NCBI RefSeq assembly: GCF_947502065.1
Contig: NZ_CANMYE010000003.1
Span: 248,001 to 312,000, forward strand
DNA length: 64,000 bases
From: an uncultured Pseudoteredinibacter sp.
GTDB taxonomy: Bacteria; Pseudomonadota; Gammaproteobacteria; Pseudomonadales; Cellvibrionaceae
Direction: 5' to 3'
Shown here: in pieces, positions 1 to 8,643 of the stretch
How positions within the stretch are numbered: the first letter of the stretch is position 1
Layout of the letters: the number at the start of each line of letters is the position of its first letter
The notes under the pieces: model-generated
The model's database searches: none
What the model was told of the DNA's origin: nothing
Seen by the model: only the letters and a program-made list of their open reading frames with translations
Program-made: the position numbers and the translations under genes

Positions 1-1
1 G

Positions 2-391
2 GTACATAATATTGGCACCCTACCGATATTTAAATACGCTGAAGAAAACCCAGAATCTTTAAACAACCCCTTTGTATTGGATATGCTTATCTATGATCTC
101 GGCGCAGAACTTGGCGACAAGATTTTAAGCACCTGGGAATTCTCGCCAGAACTAGTGCACGTACCAAGTCAGCACCTAGATTTTAACCGAGAAGGCGACG
201 AGGTAAGCTACGCCGATATTGTTACTGTAGCCATGCTGCAAAACTATATGGGCGGCAACCACCCATTTGCCAATACGGACTACGCTACAGTCACTGCCTT
301 TAAACGACTAGGCCTAGACCCCAATATGGAAGATGCCGAAGGCGAAGATATTTCGGCTGAGATGGAAGCAGCAATGTCCATGCTAGCCTAG
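2..391 (+). CDS. HDOD domain protein, C-terminal part (5' end outside window)
   Basis: The reading frame is open from base 2 to the TAG at 389-391, so the true start lies left of the window. About 129 codons are visible. The segment starting VHNIGTLPIF and continuing with a helical stretch (ILSTWEFSPELVHVPSQH, then YADIVTVAMLQ) is the typical second half of an HDOD domain, the HD-like but non-hydrolytic module of bacterial signalling proteins. In known families HDOD proteins sit in regulatory contexts such as motility, c-di-GMP and stress control; the specific role here is not visible. The last ~25 residues are acidic. The stop shares the tetramer CTAG with the stop of the convergent methyltransferase gene (4-bp overlap). 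Confidence 0.8.
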   Translation, partial: VHNIGTLPIFKYAEENPESLNNPFVLDMLIYDLGAELGDKILSTWEFSPELVHVPSQHLDFNREGDEVSYADIVTVAMLQNYMGGNHPFANTDYATVTAFKRLGLDPNMEDAEGEDISAEMEAAMSMLA

Positions 392-1275
392 CCCCCTCTC
401 GAAAAATACATCCCCCAAGCCAATGACCGCCCCTGCTCTGAAATGGCAACGGTCTTGGCTTTAAAGCCTTGGCGCTTAAATTCATTGATCAGATATTTCT
501 GATCTTTAGTGCCTAAAGCAACATCCAATTGATGCGCTAAGCGCTCAATGTTTGCTTCTAAGGCTATCACCCATTGATTGACGATTTGTTGAGCTTGTTG
601 CCCGGTATAGCGTCCGGATTGAACATCCCGAACCCATTGCATCACACCGTGAAGTAGCGCCAACAATAAACTCGATTCTTTTGGCAAACGAATCTGGGCA
701 AATAAGGAATCCATACATAATTTCAGCTCGCAACGCTCGAATTGCTCGCAGTGAAAACACTCCGACCATTGCCGCGCCAATAGAAACAAGGGGCTCTTCA
801 TGAGCAGCTGCGCTTCTAGCAACTGCTGCTTAGAGTGAGCACAAAGGTAAGAGCCTTCACGGTGACACAACAGCATAACCTGTGCCCGCTCACGCAAAAC
901 TCTAAACAACTCAGCTAATGCCGGCTCTCTGCTTACATATTCAAAACCAAATTGACTGACAACCCAGTCAAAGCTACTCGCTGCAAACCCTAGGCGCGAG
1001 CCGTCCATACGGACGAAGCTATGTTTATTTCGCAATTCTAACTGAGGCGAGATATCACTGTAATCAACCCCTGCACGCAGACCACCGTGTTCAAGAGGCA
1101 AACGCCGTAAAAGCGCTCCATTACCAGTTGCTATATCCAATACTGATTCTTGAGTGCTTATGCGCTTAAGAAAATATTCAGAGGCAAAGCCATACAACGG
1201 GCTAGCAGGGTGAGCCTGTAAAGATTCTCCAGCACCACCGCGCCAATATTGTGACCAACTAAGATGCGTACTCAC
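388..1275 (-). CDS. Class I SAM-dependent methyltransferase
   Basis: 295 residues. A Rossmann-type methyltransferase motif I is present at about residues 44-52 (VLDIATGNGALL), followed by an acidic end of beta 2 (AGVDYSD) and a motif IV-like segment (FDWVVSQFGFEYV) at about residue 105. These support SAM binding. The C-terminal ~130 residues are helical and do not point to a substrate. No signal peptide or membrane segment, so it is cytoplasmic. It is convergent with the HDOD gene (4-bp CTAG overlap) and 140 bp downstream of ung on the same strand, so it may be transcribed on its own. Substrate unknown (small molecule, quinone-like and protein targets all possible). Confidence 0.8.
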   Translation of the reverse strand: MSTHLSWSQYWRGGAGESLQAHPASPLYGFASEYFLKRISTQESVLDIATGNGALLRRLPLEHGGLRAGVDYSDISPQLELRNKHSFVRMDGSRLGFAASSFDWVVSQFGFEYVSREPALAELFRVLRERAQVMLLCHREGSYLCAHSKQQLLEAQLLMKSPLFLLARQWSECFHCEQFERCELKLCMDSLFAQIRLPKESSLLLALLHGVMQWVRDVQSGRYTGQQAQQIVNQWVIALEANIERLAHQLDVALGTKDQKYLINEFKRQGFKAKTVAISEQGRSLAWGMYFSRGG

Positions 1276-1415
1276 TCAAAGGCCTTTAATAATTTTATTT
1301 ATTTGGCCATAGCATGAGCGTAATTGCTCACGGAAATATCACAAAAACTTATGAGTTCGAAGAAAAAGTCGTCAAAATATACAATAAACCGTAGGCGGAG
1401 TGCTGTTATTACAAA

Positions 1416-2108
1416 CTATACCGCAGGCACCGCCCAGTTAATTGGGCTCGATCCATGTTGCTGCAAATATTGATTCACAGCAGAAAAGTGACCACAACCA
1501 AGAAAGCCTCGATGAGCCGACAGTGGTGATGGATGAACAGATTTGAGAACGCAGTGTTTATGGGTATCAATAATACGTCCTTTCTTTTGGGCGTAGCTAC
1601 CCCAAAGTAGAAACACTAGGCCTTCACGCTGCTCGTTTAGCAAAGCAATTATGCGGTCGGTAAACGGCTCCCAGCCTTTATTTTGATGAGAGCCTGCACT
1701 GGCTTGCTGAACCGAAAGCGTTGCATTAAGCAGCAACACTCCCTGATCAGCCCAGCTTTGCAAACAGCCGTGACTCGCAATGGGAATGCCTAAATCCCGC
1801 TCGATTTCTTTATAAATATTCAACAAAGACGGGGGTATTCGAACACCGGCGGGTACAGAAAAGCTTAAACCATGAGCTTGATCTGGCCCATGGTACGGAT
1901 CCTGTCCTAATACCACGACCTTGACCTTATCAAAAGGGGTGCTATTTAGGGCGTTAAACATCAAGGGGGCCGGCGGGTAAATGGTTTTACCCGCCGCTTT
2001 TTCGGCTCGCAAAAAATCACCCAGCTGTTGCATATACGGCTTCTCAAATTCTTCTGCGAGAAGCCTATTCCAACTGCCTTCTAATTGAATATCGCGAGCA
2101 CTGTACAC
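1416..2108 (-). CDS. ung: Uracil-DNA glycosylase, family 1
   Basis: 230 residues, normal for family-1 UDG. It removes uracil from DNA arising by cytosine deamination or dUMP incorporation, starting base excision repair. The water-activating loop GQDPYHG is at about residues 68-74 (catalytic Asp), the uracil-binding segment [10 protein letters not shown] is near residue 125, and the DNA-intercalating leucine loop [11 protein letters not shown] is near residue 192. The start lies 13 bp downstream of the lysS stop on the same strand, so it is probably the last gene of a prfB-lysS-ung transcript. Function is firm from motifs. Confidence 0.97.
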   Translation of the reverse strand: MYSARDIQLEGSWNRLLAEEFEKPYMQQLGDFLRAEKAAGKTIYPPAPLMFNALNSTPFDKVKVVVLGQDPYHGPDQAHGLSFSVPAGVRIPPSLLNIYKEIERDLGIPIASHGCLQSWADQGVLLLNATLSVQQASAGSHQNKGWEPFTDRIIALLNEQREGLVFLLWGSYAQKKGRIIDTHKHCVLKSVHPSPLSAHRGFLGCGHFSAVNQYLQQHGSSPINWAVPAV

Positions 2109-2121
2109 AAGTGAAGCCTAA

Positions 2122-3621
2122 TTATTCCGGACGCATAGCTGGGAATAGTAAGACGTCGCGGATTGACGGGGAATCCGTGAGCAACATTACCAAACGATCG
2201 ATACCGATGCCCTCACCCGCCGTTGGCGGTAAACCATATTCCAATGCGCGAACATAGTCGGCATCGTAATGCATGGCTTCATCGTCACCGGCATCTTTTT
2301 CGGCAACTTGCTGTTGAAAACGCTCAGCCTGATCTTCCGCATCATTAAGCTCTGAGAAACCGTTTGCGATTTCACGGCCACCGACGAAAAACTCAAAGCG
2401 ATCGGTAACAAATGGATTGTCATCATTACGACGCGCTAGCGGTGAAACCTCAGCTGGATACTGGGTAATAAAAGTTGGATTATCCAAGCGGTGCTCAACG
2501 GTCTTTTCAAAGATCTCGATCTGTACCTTGCCTAAGCCCCAGATATCTTTCATTGGAATACCCAAGCCTTCAGCAATCTTGCGAGCGCCCTGTTCATCAG
2601 CAAGCTCCGCAGGGTCCATATCTGGGTTGTACTTCAAGATAGAGTCAAATACAGAAATACGATCAAAAGGTTTTTCGAAATCGTAAATGGTTTCGCTTTC
2701 TACTTCACCTTCGGCGTTTTTCACCGTATTGCGAACCTTGGTGGTGCCCAACACCGCATCAGCCATTTTGCGCAACATATCTTCGGTGAGATCCATCAGA
2801 TCATTGTAATCTGCATAGGCTTGGTAAAACTCCAACATGGTGAACTCAGGATTGTGACGAGTCGACAAGCCTTCATTACGGAAGTTACGGTTAATTTCAT
2901 AAACACGCTCGAAACCACCGACAACCAAACGCTTAAGGTATAATTCTGGCGCGATACGAAGATACATATCGATATCCAAAGCATTGTGATGGGTAACGAA
3001 AGGACGCGCTGTCGCCCCTCCTGGAATCGCCTGCAACATGGGCGTTTCCACTTCCATATAATCTTGGCCGTTTAAGTAGCTGCGAATAAACTCGATAACT
3101 TTTGAACGGGTACGGAAAACATCGCGCACTTCGGGGTTAACGATCAAATCGACATAACGCTGACGATAACGCATCTCCTGATCGGCCAGGCCATGGTATT
3201 TATCAGGTAGCGGGCGCAAAGATTTGGTCAACAGCTGATAGCTGTCCATGTTAACGTAAAGATCGCCTTTACCCGAGCGGTGCAATTTACCTTCACAGCC
3301 AACGATATCACCTAGGTCGAGCTTCTTAGCAAAGGGGCGAGCTTCTTTAGTGATGTACAACTGAATAGTGCCGCTAACATCACGAATCACAATCCAAGGG
3401 CCACGCATCGCCATCACTCGGCCAGCCACAGAAATTTGAATATCGTCTTCTTCTAGGGCTTCTTTGCTGATTTGGGCGTGTTTATCTTGTACGTCCTGAG
3501 CTTTATGTTTCGGGCGAAAATCGTTCGGAAAGGTTGGACCTTCAGCTTCACGCAGCGCGGCTAATTTTTCGCGGCGCACGGCAACTAATTTGTTTTCGTC
3601 TTGTGGCTTGTTATCGCTCAT
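2122..3621 (-). CDS. lysS: Lysyl-tRNA synthetase, class II
   Basis: 499 residues, the usual length. It charges tRNA-Lys with lysine using ATP. An N-terminal OB-fold anticodon-binding domain spans about residues 60-170. The class II catalytic core follows: motif 2 around [20 protein letters not shown] (residues ~245-265) and motif 3 [13 protein letters not shown] near the C-terminus. It ends RPE after [11 protein letters not shown], as in many gammaproteobacterial LysS. It starts 37 bp downstream of the prfB stop; prfB-lysS is a conserved pair in this class. Function is firm. Confidence 0.98.
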   Translation of the reverse strand: MSDNKPQDENKLVAVRREKLAALREAEGPTFPNDFRPKHKAQDVQDKHAQISKEALEEDDIQISVAGRVMAMRGPWIVIRDVSGTIQLYITKEARPFAKKLDLGDIVGCEGKLHRSGKGDLYVNMDSYQLLTKSLRPLPDKYHGLADQEMRYRQRYVDLIVNPEVRDVFRTRSKVIEFIRSYLNGQDYMEVETPMLQAIPGGATARPFVTHHNALDIDMYLRIAPELYLKRLVVGGFERVYEINRNFRNEGLSTRHNPEFTMLEFYQAYADYNDLMDLTEDMLRKMADAVLGTTKVRNTVKNAEGEVESETIYDFEKPFDRISVFDSILKYNPDMDPAELADEQGARKIAEGLGIPMKDIWGLGKVQIEIFEKTVEHRLDNPTFITQYPAEVSPLARRNDDNPFVTDRFEFFVGGREIANGFSELNDAEDQAERFQQQVAEKDAGDDEAMHYDADYVRALEYGLPPTAGEGIGIDRLVMLLTDSPSIRDVLLFPAMRPE

Positions 3622-3658
3622 GATTAAAGCTCTTTCGTTAGTTAATTCAGTAAAATTT

Positions 3659-4754
3659 TTATAGACCAGCCTTCAGGCTTGCCTCAATAAATTGGTCGAG
3701 ATTGCCATCGAGTACCGCATTACAGTTGCTGGTTTGCACACTGGTGCGCAAATCTTTAATGCGTTGATCATCCAGCACATAGGAGCGAATCTGACTGCCC
3801 CAACCGATGTCGGCCTTGCTGTCTTCAGCGGCTTGCTTTTCTTCGTTGCGCTTAAGCATTTCCTGCTCGTACAATTTTGCACGCAGCATCTTCCAAGCTT
3901 GATCGCGGTTTTTATGTTGTGAGCGCTGGCTTTGACATTCCGCTACGATACCGGTGGGTTCGTGGGTTAAACGCACCGCAGAATCGGTTTTGTTAACGTG
4001 CTGACCACCCGCACCCGATGCGCGATAGGTGTCGGTACGAACATCGGCAGGGTTGATATCAATTTCGATATTGTCATCAATTTCTGGAGACACAAAAACC
4101 GAACAAAATGAGGTATGGCGACGATTACCCGAATCAAAGGGAGACTTTCGCACCAAACGATGAACACCCGTTTCGGTGCGTAACCAACCAAAAGCATACT
4201 CACCTTCAAAACGGATGGTGGCAGACTTAATACCTGCCACATCACCTGCCGAAGCCTCTTCTAAGGTGGTCTTAAAGCCTTTGGCTTCACCCCAGCGCAA
4301 ATACATGCGCAAAACCATTTCAGCCCAATCCTGAGCCTCGGTGCCACCAGAGCCTGATTGGATATCAAGATAGGCATTGTTGGGGTCCATCTCGCCGGAG
4401 AACATACGACGAAACTCTAGTTTGGCTAGGTGCTGATTTAGCCCCTCAAGCTCGGACTCTACCTCAGCAACGGTATCCTCATCGTCCTCTTCAACAGCCA
4501 TTTCGAGCAGTTCATGGGCATCGGCTATACCCGCATTTAGAGTATCAATGGTCTCAACCACCGCCTCTAAAGAAGATCGTTCACGGCCAAGCTCTTGGGC
4601 TTTTTCCTGGTCATTCCAGACATCAGGCTCGCCCAACAACAGCTCTACCTCGTCTAAGCGCTCTTTCTTGTGTTCATAGTCAAAGATACCCCCTAAGCGT
4701 ATCGGTACGCGTTTGTAGGTCTTTTAACTGGTTAATAATGGGGTTGATTTCCAT
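3659..4754 (-). CDS. prfB: Peptide chain release factor 2 with programmed +1 frameshift
   Basis: RF2 terminates translation at UGA and UAA. The gene is in two frames. Frame 0 begins at ATG 4754-4752 and reads 24 codons (M-E-I-N-P-I-I-N to T-L-R-G-Y-L) to an in-frame TGA at 4682-4680. The +1 frame begins D-Y-E-H-K-K at 4681 and runs to 3659, giving 364 residues after the shift, against 365 in E. coli. The GGQ peptide-hydrolysis motif ([19 protein letters not shown]) and the stop-codon-reading SPF tripeptide ([15 protein letters not shown]) are both present. Expression is self-regulated: low RF2 favours the frameshift. A caller without a frameshift rule would truncate the protein to residues after 4639. 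prfB leads the prfB-lysS-ung run. Confidence 0.97.
4680..4697 (-). promoter_or_regulatory. RF2 programmed +1 frameshift site
   Basis: Read on the minus strand the site is CTT AGG GGG TAT CTT TGA followed by CTA. It has the internal Shine-Dalgarno-like AGGGGG (4694-4689), the slippery CTT codon (4685-4683) and the UGA stop (4682-4680), spaced as in the E. coli element. The downstream C that strengthens read-past is also present. It couples RF2 synthesis to RF2 activity. Confidence 0.97.
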
Positions 4755-5126
4755 AAAGAGTCACTAAATCACTGTTCATTAATGCATCACCAGCCTATTT
4801 GGCCCACCGTTTTGGGGCTGTACTGGTAATTTGAAAGGCGCGAATTGTACCCCAAGGCCCCCAGCAACTCTAGGGTGACACTGCAGATTGGCGCCGCCCA
4901 AAGTGCTCCCTTTATGCATCTGCGCTAAAGCCAAGATTAATGATGCCCCTAGCCAGCCAGCTTAATTCACACTATTGCGCCCAAGCAGCGGCATCATCAA
5001 ACTACCGCCTGTCATAAAGCCATACAAATACTAATGGCTTACTCAATTATCATCACTTTCTGCCGTTAGCAAAGCGAAGGATATTGTCTAGGCAGCAGGC
5101 CAGGCAGGGTAGGAAAGTCAAGGTAA
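4755..5126. other. Intergenic region between prfB and the GGDEF gene
   Basis: A 372-bp divergent spacer. It must carry the promoters of prfB (minus) and of the diguanylate cyclase gene (plus), but I could not assign convincing -35/-10 pairs. No ORF, tRNA or strong hairpin is visible. Confidence 0.5.
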
Positions 5127-6407
5127 ATGGTATTTATGAAGCTGTCAGAGGGATTCCATCGTTACTTTTATGCATTACAGGCACTGCTACTGGGCCTATT
5201 GGTTTATAGTGCCTACCTCATAAACGACTTTTATCAACTCACCCATGAAATTGCCAGAGTCGAGAACAACCGCTTTGACATGGTGGCTCTTGCCAATGAG
5301 TTGCAACAAAGCTCGGATCAACTCACTTTTTTTGCTCAAAACTATGTCGTTACCGGAAAAGCACAATATTTAGAATCTTTTCAGCAAATCCTTGCTATAC
5401 GTGACGGTATCACAGCGCGTCCTCAGGATTATCACGCCACTTACTGGAATTTAAATGAGAGTGAACGTAATTCACAGCATTATGGCCAGGAACGTGTCGC
5501 TCTGACTGAGCTGATGAACAAAATGCCTTATAGCGAGGCCGAATTCGCGCTCCTTAATCTTGCTCAAAACCAATCTGATAAATTGGCACTTATCGAGCAA
5601 CAAGCTTTTACATTGGCGCCAAACGACAAGGAAAAAGCCAAAGCGCTGCTATTTGGTGAGCGCTACAAAGAAGCCAAGCATAGTATAATGGCCCCTATTG
5701 ATCAGTTTCTAATTCTACTCAATAAACGTCTGGCTAATACGCTTAGAGATTTACACCAAAGGGAAGAAAGTTTGGCCCAGTCTTTGCCAATTCTATTAGG
5801 TCTAAACACCTTACTGATGGCCGCAATTTTTGTCATGATCAATATTCGTTTTAATCGCCACCACAAAGAACTTGTTAGCCTCTCCATGAAGGATCATCTC
5901 ACCCGAATAAACAATCGCAAATATCTATCTGAATACGGGCCGCAGTACTTACAATATCATCGTAGACACGGCAACGCCGTTTGCCTTGCTTTGATGGATA
6001 TCGATCACTTTAAAAAAATTAATGACAACTTTGGCCACCAGATTGGCGACCATATCTTGCAACACTTTTGTAAAATCGTTGGTAGCCGCACTCGCCAATC
6101 CGACACCTTTGTACGCTATGGAGGTGAAGAGTTTGTGTTGCTTTTGCCCAATATGAGTGCTCGACAATGTGAGAAGTTTTTAAACGAGATTTGCCAGCTT
6201 GTTGCTCAAGAAAACTATATTGACCGCAAACACTGCATCGCCTACACAGTGAGTATTGGTTGGGTAGATAGCAGCAACCACTATGACTTGGAAACCATGC
6301 TCCAAAGAGCAGATGCTGCCATGTACCAAGCCAAGCAAGCGGGCCGCAATCGTGCGCAAAGAGGGGATTGCAGTAACCCAAAGCCACTGCTCGCAATTTC
6401 CAACTAA
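5127..6407 (+). CDS. Membrane diguanylate cyclase (GGDEF domain)
   Basis: 426 residues. It is predicted to make cyclic di-GMP from two GTP at the inner membrane. TM1 is at about residues 14-33 (ALQALLLGLLVYSAYL), followed by a ~180-residue periplasmic helical sensor segment, TM2 at about 220-240 (LPILLGLNTLLMAAIFVM), then a GGDEF domain from ~255. The active-site loop is RYGGEEF, a catalytically competent variant. An upstream RQSD exactly in the RxxD I-site position indicates product inhibition by c-di-GMP. DHLTRINNR at the domain start is standard. The periplasmic segment resembles no sensor I can name. ATG 5136 (M4) is an alternative start. It appears monocistronic. Confidence 0.92.
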   Translation: MVFMKLSEGFHRYFYALQALLLGLLVYSAYLINDFYQLTHEIARVENNRFDMVALANELQQSSDQLTFFAQNYVVTGKAQYLESFQQILAIRDGITARPQDYHATYWNLNESERNSQHYGQERVALTELMNKMPYSEAEFALLNLAQNQSDKLALIEQQAFTLAPNDKEKAKALLFGERYKEAKHSIMAPIDQFLILLNKRLANTLRDLHQREESLAQSLPILLGLNTLLMAAIFVMINIRFNRHHKELVSLSMKDHLTRINNRKYLSEYGPQYLQYHRRHGNAVCLALMDIDHFKKINDNFGHQIGDHILQHFCKIVGSRTRQSDTFVRYGGEEFVLLLPNMSARQCEKFLNEICQLVAQENYIDRKHCIAYTVSIGWVDSSNHYDLETMLQRADAAMYQAKQAGRNRAQRGDCSNPKPLLAISN

Positions 6408-6495
6408 GCACAGCCTCAGCGGATCAAAACTTGGCCTGCAAATATATTCATGCTACAACAAGTACTGTGAATATAGATCTAGTTACGAGGCTAAG

Positions 6496-7476
6496 ATGCA
6501 ACCCCTGTTTGAACTGGCAGAGTTAGAAACCGTATTACCCCAAATTTATCAAACCTTAAATCCCAGTCCCTGCCGACAGTGGCCACTGTTGAGCGATGAA
6601 TTAGGGTGCTCAGCATTCCTCAAGCATGAAAACCACAATCCAACCGGCGCCTTTAAAGTCAGAGGCGGCTTGGTATATCTGGAAAACCTGTTAAAACGTG
6701 AGCCGACTTGCCAGGGCATCGCATCGGCTACCCGCGGTAATCATGGACAATCGATCGCAATGGCCGCGGCTAAGCTGGGGCTCAAAGCTCTGATTGTTGT
6801 GCCAGAGGGTAATTCAATTGAGAAAAATGCCGCTATGAAGGCCTTTGGGGCTGAACTTGTAATCGCCGGAAAAGACTTTGACGAATCCAGAAAAGTTGCT
6901 ACACAAATGGCGGAAGAAAGGTCCTGGCATATGGTGCCCTCTTTCCACCGAGATTTAGTTTTGGGGGTGGCCAGTTACGCTTATGAAATGTTCAATAGCC
7001 AGCCCCTTGATGCTGTTTATATCCCCATTGGCATGGGCTCAGGTATTTGCGCCGTCATAACCATAAGGGACTTACTCAAGCTGGATACCGAAGTTATTGG
7101 TGTGGTTTCTACTGGTGCCGATGCCATTAAGCAATCATTCGAACAAAAGAAAATAATTAGTACCGACAGTGTAAATACCTATGCCGACGGTATGGCCTGT
7201 CGTGAACCTCAAGCAGCCGCCATGAATATCATTCAAAATGGTGCCAGCCGTATTGTCAGTGTAAATGATGACGAGATAGCCTCAGCCCAGCGACAACTAT
7301 TTTCATGCTGCCATACTGTTGCTGAAGGCGCAGGCGCTGCTGCGCTAGCTGCACTCAAACAAGAACGGGATCTACAACAGAACAAGAATATTGGCCTAGT
7401 CTTGAGTGGCGCTAATATCGATCGAGAACTGTTTAGCCAAGTGTTACAAGGCAATACGCCGACAATGCCTAAGTAA
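6496..7476 (+). CDS. Threonine/serine dehydratase-family PLP enzyme
   Basis: 326 residues from the ATG at 6496; a longer frame back to 6283 overlaps the GGDEF gene and is not needed. It is a fold-type II PLP enzyme: the Schiff-base lysine lies in NPTGAFKVRGG (~residue 55) and the C-terminal serine-loop region reads LVLSGANID. ASATRGNHGQSIA is the substrate-carboxylate loop. The phosphate-binding loop reads PIGMGSGIC instead of the usual GGGGL, so the substrate may not be threonine; hydroxy-aspartate or another beta-hydroxy amino acid is possible. No ACT domain, so no feedback control of the IlvA type. The fosA-like gene follows after a 30-bp repetitive spacer, suggesting co-transcription. Confidence 0.85.
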   Translation: MQPLFELAELETVLPQIYQTLNPSPCRQWPLLSDELGCSAFLKHENHNPTGAFKVRGGLVYLENLLKREPTCQGIASATRGNHGQSIAMAAAKLGLKALIVVPEGNSIEKNAAMKAFGAELVIAGKDFDESRKVATQMAEERSWHMVPSFHRDLVLGVASYAYEMFNSQPLDAVYIPIGMGSGICAVITIRDLLKLDTEVIGVVSTGADAIKQSFEQKKIISTDSVNTYADGMACREPQAAAMNIIQNGASRIVSVNDDEIASAQRQLFSCCHTVAEGAGAAALAALKQERDLQQNKNIGLVLSGANIDRELFSQVLQGNTPTMPK

Positions 7477-7509
7477 CTATACCTAAATAACTATACCTAA
7501 ATAACTATG
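7468..7509 (+). repeat. Three tandem 14-bp repeats between dehydratase and fosA-like gene
   Basis: Units are CCTAAGTAACTATA (7468-7481), CCTAAATAACTATA (7482-7495) and CCTAAATAACTATG (7496-7509). The first contains the dehydratase stop codon (TAA 7474-7476) and the third ends in the ATG of the next gene. No Shine-Dalgarno sequence is visible in the repeats. Confidence 0.95.
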
Positions 7510-7890
7510 ATTACCGGTTTAAATCATATTACCTTAAGCTGCAGTAGCCTCGAAAAGTCCCTTATTTTTTATCATGGCCTACTGCAGTTTGATATCGAGC
7601 ACCGCTGGGACAAAGGCGTATACCTTAGCTGCGGTAGTTTATGGTTTTGCCTGGTAGAAAAAGAAAACTATCGAGCCGCACTACAAGGTTATAGTCATCT
7701 AGCCTTTAGCGTTGCCCAAGAAAATTTTGAAAGCTGGAAAAACAAATTGCAGGCCGCCAAGGTACAACAATGGCAAGACAATAGCAGCGAAGGCGATTCG
7801 CTATACTTTTTAGATCCAGATGGCCATCAACTTGAATTACATGTTGGTAACCTGCAGAGCCGCCTTGCTTCGATTGCAAACCACCGTTAA
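7507..7890 (+). CDS. fosA: FosA-type glutathione transferase (VOC fold)
   Basis: 127 residues, close in length and sequence pattern to FosA, the Mn/K-dependent enzyme that opens fosfomycin with glutathione. The three metal ligands fall at the FosA numbering exactly: His7, His64 and Glu110. Thr9, Tyr39, Trp46, Ser94, Gly96, Ser98, Tyr100 and Arg119 also align with positions known from the Pseudomonas enzyme. A clear difference is Gln90 where FosA has the phosphonate-contacting Lys90. SEGDSLYFLDPDGHQLELHVG is the conserved C-terminal block. Chromosomal FosA-like genes are common in gammaproteobacteria and the natural role may be another epoxide or none known. Its stop shares TTAA with the convergent lrp-type gene. 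Confidence 0.88.
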   Translation: MITGLNHITLSCSSLEKSLIFYHGLLQFDIEHRWDKGVYLSCGSLWFCLVEKENYRAALQGYSHLAFSVAQENFESWKNKLQAAKVQQWQDNSSEGDSLYFLDPDGHQLELHVGNLQSRLASIANHR

Positions 7891-8354
7891 ACCGCATCCA
7901 AGGGCAGTTCTGTGCTCAATTTAATTTCACTCATCGCTACACTGGAGTTGAATTCTTGCACCCCTGGCAATTGGGATAAAACATCACGATACAAGCGCTC
8001 GTAGTGCTCCATATCTTTAGTGACAATGCGCAATAGAAAATCCACCCGCCCCAGCATCACATAACACTCCGTCACCTCATCCACCTCTCGAATACGCTCC
8101 TCAAAGGCATGCAATTCCTGTCGGCCATTGGCGGTAAGCTTAACCTCGGTATAGATGACGGTATTTAAGCCCAACATTTGCCGATTAAGCAGCCCCACTC
8201 TCGCCCTAATATAACCGGCCTCCTCTAGCCTTTTTATTCGGCGCCAGCACGGCGGCTGTGAGAGGTTTACCCGCTCGGCGATTTCTGAGGCCGTTAGACT
8301 GGCATCGCGCTGGATAAGCTTGAGTATCTTTCGGTCGACTTTATCGAGATCCAT
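7887..8354 (-). CDS. Lrp/AsnC-family transcriptional regulator, probably of leucine dehydrogenase
   Basis: 155 residues from the ATG at 8354, chosen because GGGGTAAAC directly precedes it; a start at 8381 is possible. An N-terminal AsnC-type helix-turn-helix (residues ~5-50: DRKILKLIQRD, then LSQPPCWRRIKRLEEAGYI) is followed by an alpha/beta amino-acid-sensing RAM domain (EVTECYVMLGRVDFLLRIV). Divergent from the leucine dehydrogenase gene 289 bp away, so it likely controls that gene in response to an amino acid, as Bkd-type Lrp proteins do. The C-terminus overlaps fosA by 4 bp. Confidence 0.9.
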   Translation of the reverse strand: MDLDKVDRKILKLIQRDASLTASEIAERVNLSQPPCWRRIKRLEEAGYIRARVGLLNRQMLGLNTVIYTEVKLTANGRQELHAFEERIREVDEVTECYVMLGRVDFLLRIVTKDMEHYERLYRDVLSQLPGVQEFNSSVAMSEIKLSTELPLDAV

Positions 8355-8576
8355 GTTTACCCCTTTTATCAATTCACCCAAAGCCTGGCCACAAAGAAGG
8401 CAGGCCCCGCAAACAATCGAGCTTTTTATATATGGAAGTATCTTTTAAAGCCTCGCCTGCCACAACAAAGAATATTTTATATCCAATATACATATTTAAG
8501 GTAATTATTATTCACAAAATAGCCATATTCTCTAAATAAAGGCATAAATTTTACATCCCGATAGGACTATATTTGA

Positions 8577-8591
8577 GGGCTATTCGAGCCC
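8577..8591 (+). promoter_or_regulatory. Hairpin in leader of leucine dehydrogenase gene
   Basis: GGGCT-attcg-AGCCC, a 5-bp GC stem with a 5-nt loop, lies 53 bp before the start of the dehydrogenase gene inside an AT-rich divergent spacer. It could be a leader hairpin or protein-binding site. No clear promoter could be assigned. Confidence 0.35.
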
Positions 8592-8643
8592 AATAAGCTT
8601 GGCATTAAACAGTACAATGAATTAGAAAGAACGAGGCGAGACT

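Noticed and set aside
1315..1330. TGAGC/GCTCA hairpin as ung terminator
   Set aside because: Only 5 bp stem, no T-run; too weak to list as a terminator.
6019..6411. 130-codon ORF on the minus strand inside the diguanylate cyclase gene
   Set aside because: It lies fully within the well-supported GGDEF coding region on the other strand and has no recognisable domain or RBS.
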